Shown here piece after piece: positions 7,176 to 7,779 of a stretch of 7,779 nucleotides of DNA. The DNA comes from Peptostreptococcaceae bacterium (GTDB lineage Bacteria > Bacillota_A > Clostridia > Peptostreptococcales > Acidaminobacteraceae), in contig JABXKX010000356.1 in NCBI GenBank assembly GCA_013619035.1, positions 1 to 7,779 on the forward strand, written 5' to 3'. Position numbers and translations under genes: made by a program. The notes below the pieces were generated by a model. The model saw only the letters and a list, made by a program, of their open reading frames with translations, was not told the DNA's origin and made no database searches. Each line of letters starts with the position of its first letter. The stretch's first letter is position 1.

Positions 7176-7205
7176 AGATTACAGGTTTTGTCACACTGCT
7201 GTCAA
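7176..7205 (-). promoter_or_regulatory. Candidate promoter of the HTH gene (proximal)
   Basis: On the minus strand a perfect TTGACA (7205-7200) is followed after 18 bases by TAATCT (7181-7176, 3 of 6 matches). The leader would be only about a dozen bases, with the ribosome site near the 5' end. The weak -10 makes the call uncertain. Confidence 0.4.
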
Positions 7206-7228
7206 CCGTTTTTCAGAATTAAGAGAGT

Positions 7229-7256
7229 ATTATACCGAAAATATGGTTGTGTTCAG
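7229..7256 (-). promoter_or_regulatory. Candidate promoter of the HTH gene (distal)
   Basis: On the minus strand a perfect TATAAT (7234-7229) lies 16 bases after CTGAAC (7256-7251, 3 of 6 matches to TTGACA). This would give a leader of about 65 bases, more usual than that from the proximal candidate. The two are alternatives or a tandem pair. Confidence 0.4.
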
Positions 7257-7295
7257 GATTAATGTATATCTGTATAACACTTAATTGTTTTGAGC

Positions 7296-7319
7296 CCTGA
7301 AATTCTTAAGAAAATCAGG
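7296..7319. repeat. 24-bp quasi-palindrome in the intergenic region
   Basis: CCTGA (7296-7300) and TCAGG (7315-7319) flank a perfect 10-bp palindrome TTCTTAAGAA (7303-7312), giving 10 of 12 paired positions. There is no T-run, so it is more like a protein-binding site than a terminator. It lies about 140 bases upstream of the minus-strand HTH gene and just ahead of the decayed gene. Confidence 0.35.
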
Positions 7320-7347
7320 AATCCCGTTTAATGGGTTATATTTTTAG

Positions 7348-7626
7348 ATGCCCTTATATTTGCATATATTAACGAAAGTAACATCCTCAGAAGGATTACA
7401 ATATACACTCAATAAGAGTTTTTCTTGGTGGCAAGCTAGATGATAAAATGGCATCGGAAAATTTTGGATGTAGATAATTTCCTTTCAAACAAGGATAAAA
7501 TAATCGCTGCTTATGAAACCTAGAGAAATATCAAGATTTGAGGAAATTATAAAAGGCTGTGAGATTAACAATCCAACCATGAAACTTAAAAGTATCAGTA
7601 AAATGACTACAATTAAGTTGGCTTAA
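7348..7626 (+). pseudogene. Probable decayed 3' end of an unrecognised gene
   Basis: Three short protein-like stretches follow one another on the plus strand in alternating frames. The first (7348-7443) ends in NKSFSWWQAR and a TGA. The second opens with an ATG overlapping that stop (7440-7523) and reads IKWHRKILDVDNFL and then DKIIAAYET before a TAG. The third (7513-7626) reads MKPREISRFEEIIKG and then NPTMKLKSISKMTTIKLA before TAA. Each junction overlaps, as expected if one frame was broken by two small indels. The final TAA falls at an intrinsic terminator, as at the end of a real gene. None of the pieces has a ribosome site. I do not recognise the parent protein, and three chance ORFs in AT-rich DNA cannot be excluded. 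Confidence 0.4.
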
Positions 7627-7648
7627 AACGATTGGAAGATCGTTTTTT
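7625..7648 (+). terminator. Intrinsic terminator after the decayed gene
   Basis: AAAACGAT (7625-7632) pairs with ATCGTTTT (7639-7646) around loop tggaag and continues into a T-run ending at 7648. It overlaps the final TAA of the preceding open frame, which supports that frame as the end of a former gene. It also insulates the downstream gene. Confidence 0.7.
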
Positions 7649-7676
7649 ATTGATGTTTTATAGCTCTTAAATATGG

Positions 7677-7705
7677 TATACAAGTCAATAGCTTAGCAGT
7701 ATAAT
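7677..7705 (+). promoter_or_regulatory. Candidate promoter of the MalY/PatB-like gene
   Basis: A perfect TATAAT (7700-7705) lies 17 bases after TATACA (7677-7682, 4 of 6 matches to TTGACA). Transcription would start near 7712, right at the ribosome site (7712-7717), leaving almost no leader. Another weak option is TTGATG (7650-7655) with TATGGT (7672-7677), 16 bases apart. Confidence 0.45.
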
Positions 7706-7723
7706 GAGTTGAGGAGGAATTTT

Positions 7724-7779
7724 ATGAAATATAATTTTGATGAAAAACATGATAGAAGTAACAATCAATCTATAAAATA
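7724..7779 (+). CDS. Start of a probable MalY/PatB-type C-S lyase (partial)
   Basis: Only the first 18 codons are in the window (MKYNFDEKHDRSNNQSIK). The pattern of Y-x-F-D near the start, then D-R, then S-x-K matches the N-terminus of MalY/PatB cystathionine beta-lyase-like enzymes, which are PLP-dependent fold-type I proteins that cleave C-S bonds of cystathionine or cysteine conjugates. In that family the next residue is usually Trp or Tyr, and the final two bases (TA) allow Tyr but also a stop. AGGAGG (7712-7717) lies 6 bases before the ATG, so the start is well supported. The product name rests on few residues. Confidence 0.6.
   Translation, partial: MKYNFDEKHDRSNNQSIK

Noticed and set aside
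7264..7284. A lone GTATATC half-site like those in the PadR operators
   Set aside because: The matching GATATAC arm is missing at the right spacing, so it is probably chance in AT-rich DNA.
7323..7345. Small CCC...GGG hairpin followed by a T-rich stretch, possible terminator
   Set aside because: The stem is only 3 pairs before a T-T mismatch, too weak to call.

Overview
The window is AT-rich, uses the standard code with TGG for Trp, and has strong AGGAGG-type ribosome sites and sigma-70/SigA-like promoters. This fits a low-GC Gram-positive lineage: a clostridium-like Bacillota or an Acholeplasma-like mollicute. The sequence alone does not settle which. All six complete genes end in TAA or TAG, none in TGA, but six genes are too few to build on.

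Layout, left to right. (1) 75-2636: a divergent pair. An AraC-family regulator on the minus strand faces a cytoplasmic GH13 neopullulanase/cyclomaltodextrinase-type enzyme on the plus strand. Their short shared spacer holds an 8-bp-arm palindrome that overlaps the regulator's promoter. This looks like a local maltodextrin-use unit, and the glycosidase ends in a clear terminator. (2) 2667-4381: a PadR repressor and a DUF2812 membrane protein whose reading frames overlap by 11 bp. They are driven by a strong promoter that lies inside two tandem, near-identical palindromes, the likely PadR operators. (3) 4458-5660: an iron-containing (group III) alcohol dehydrogenase. It lies 76 bp after the DUF2812 gene with no convincing terminator between, so read-through is possible. 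(4) 5688-7157, minus strand: a 489-residue protein with an N-terminal helix-turn-helix and a large unrecognised remainder. It converges on the dehydrogenase, and its stop codon sits in the loop of the terminator hairpin that separates the two genes. (5) 7158-7723: 566 bases without an intact gene. They hold the promoter region of the minus-strand gene, a 24-bp quasi-palindrome, what looks like the frameshifted 3' end of a decayed gene, and an intrinsic terminator. (6) 7724 to the edge: the first 18 codons of a probable MalY/PatB-type PLP-dependent C-S lyase.

How the parts work together: the AraC protein probably controls the glycosidase, and PadR probably represses its own operon with the DUF2812 protein. 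I see no phage, CRISPR, insertion sequence, tRNA or rRNA. I do not see a convincing new multi-gene system. The most interesting items are the tandem operators in front of the PadR-DUF2812 pair, the orphan 489-residue regulator, and the coding/terminator overlap at its 3' end.
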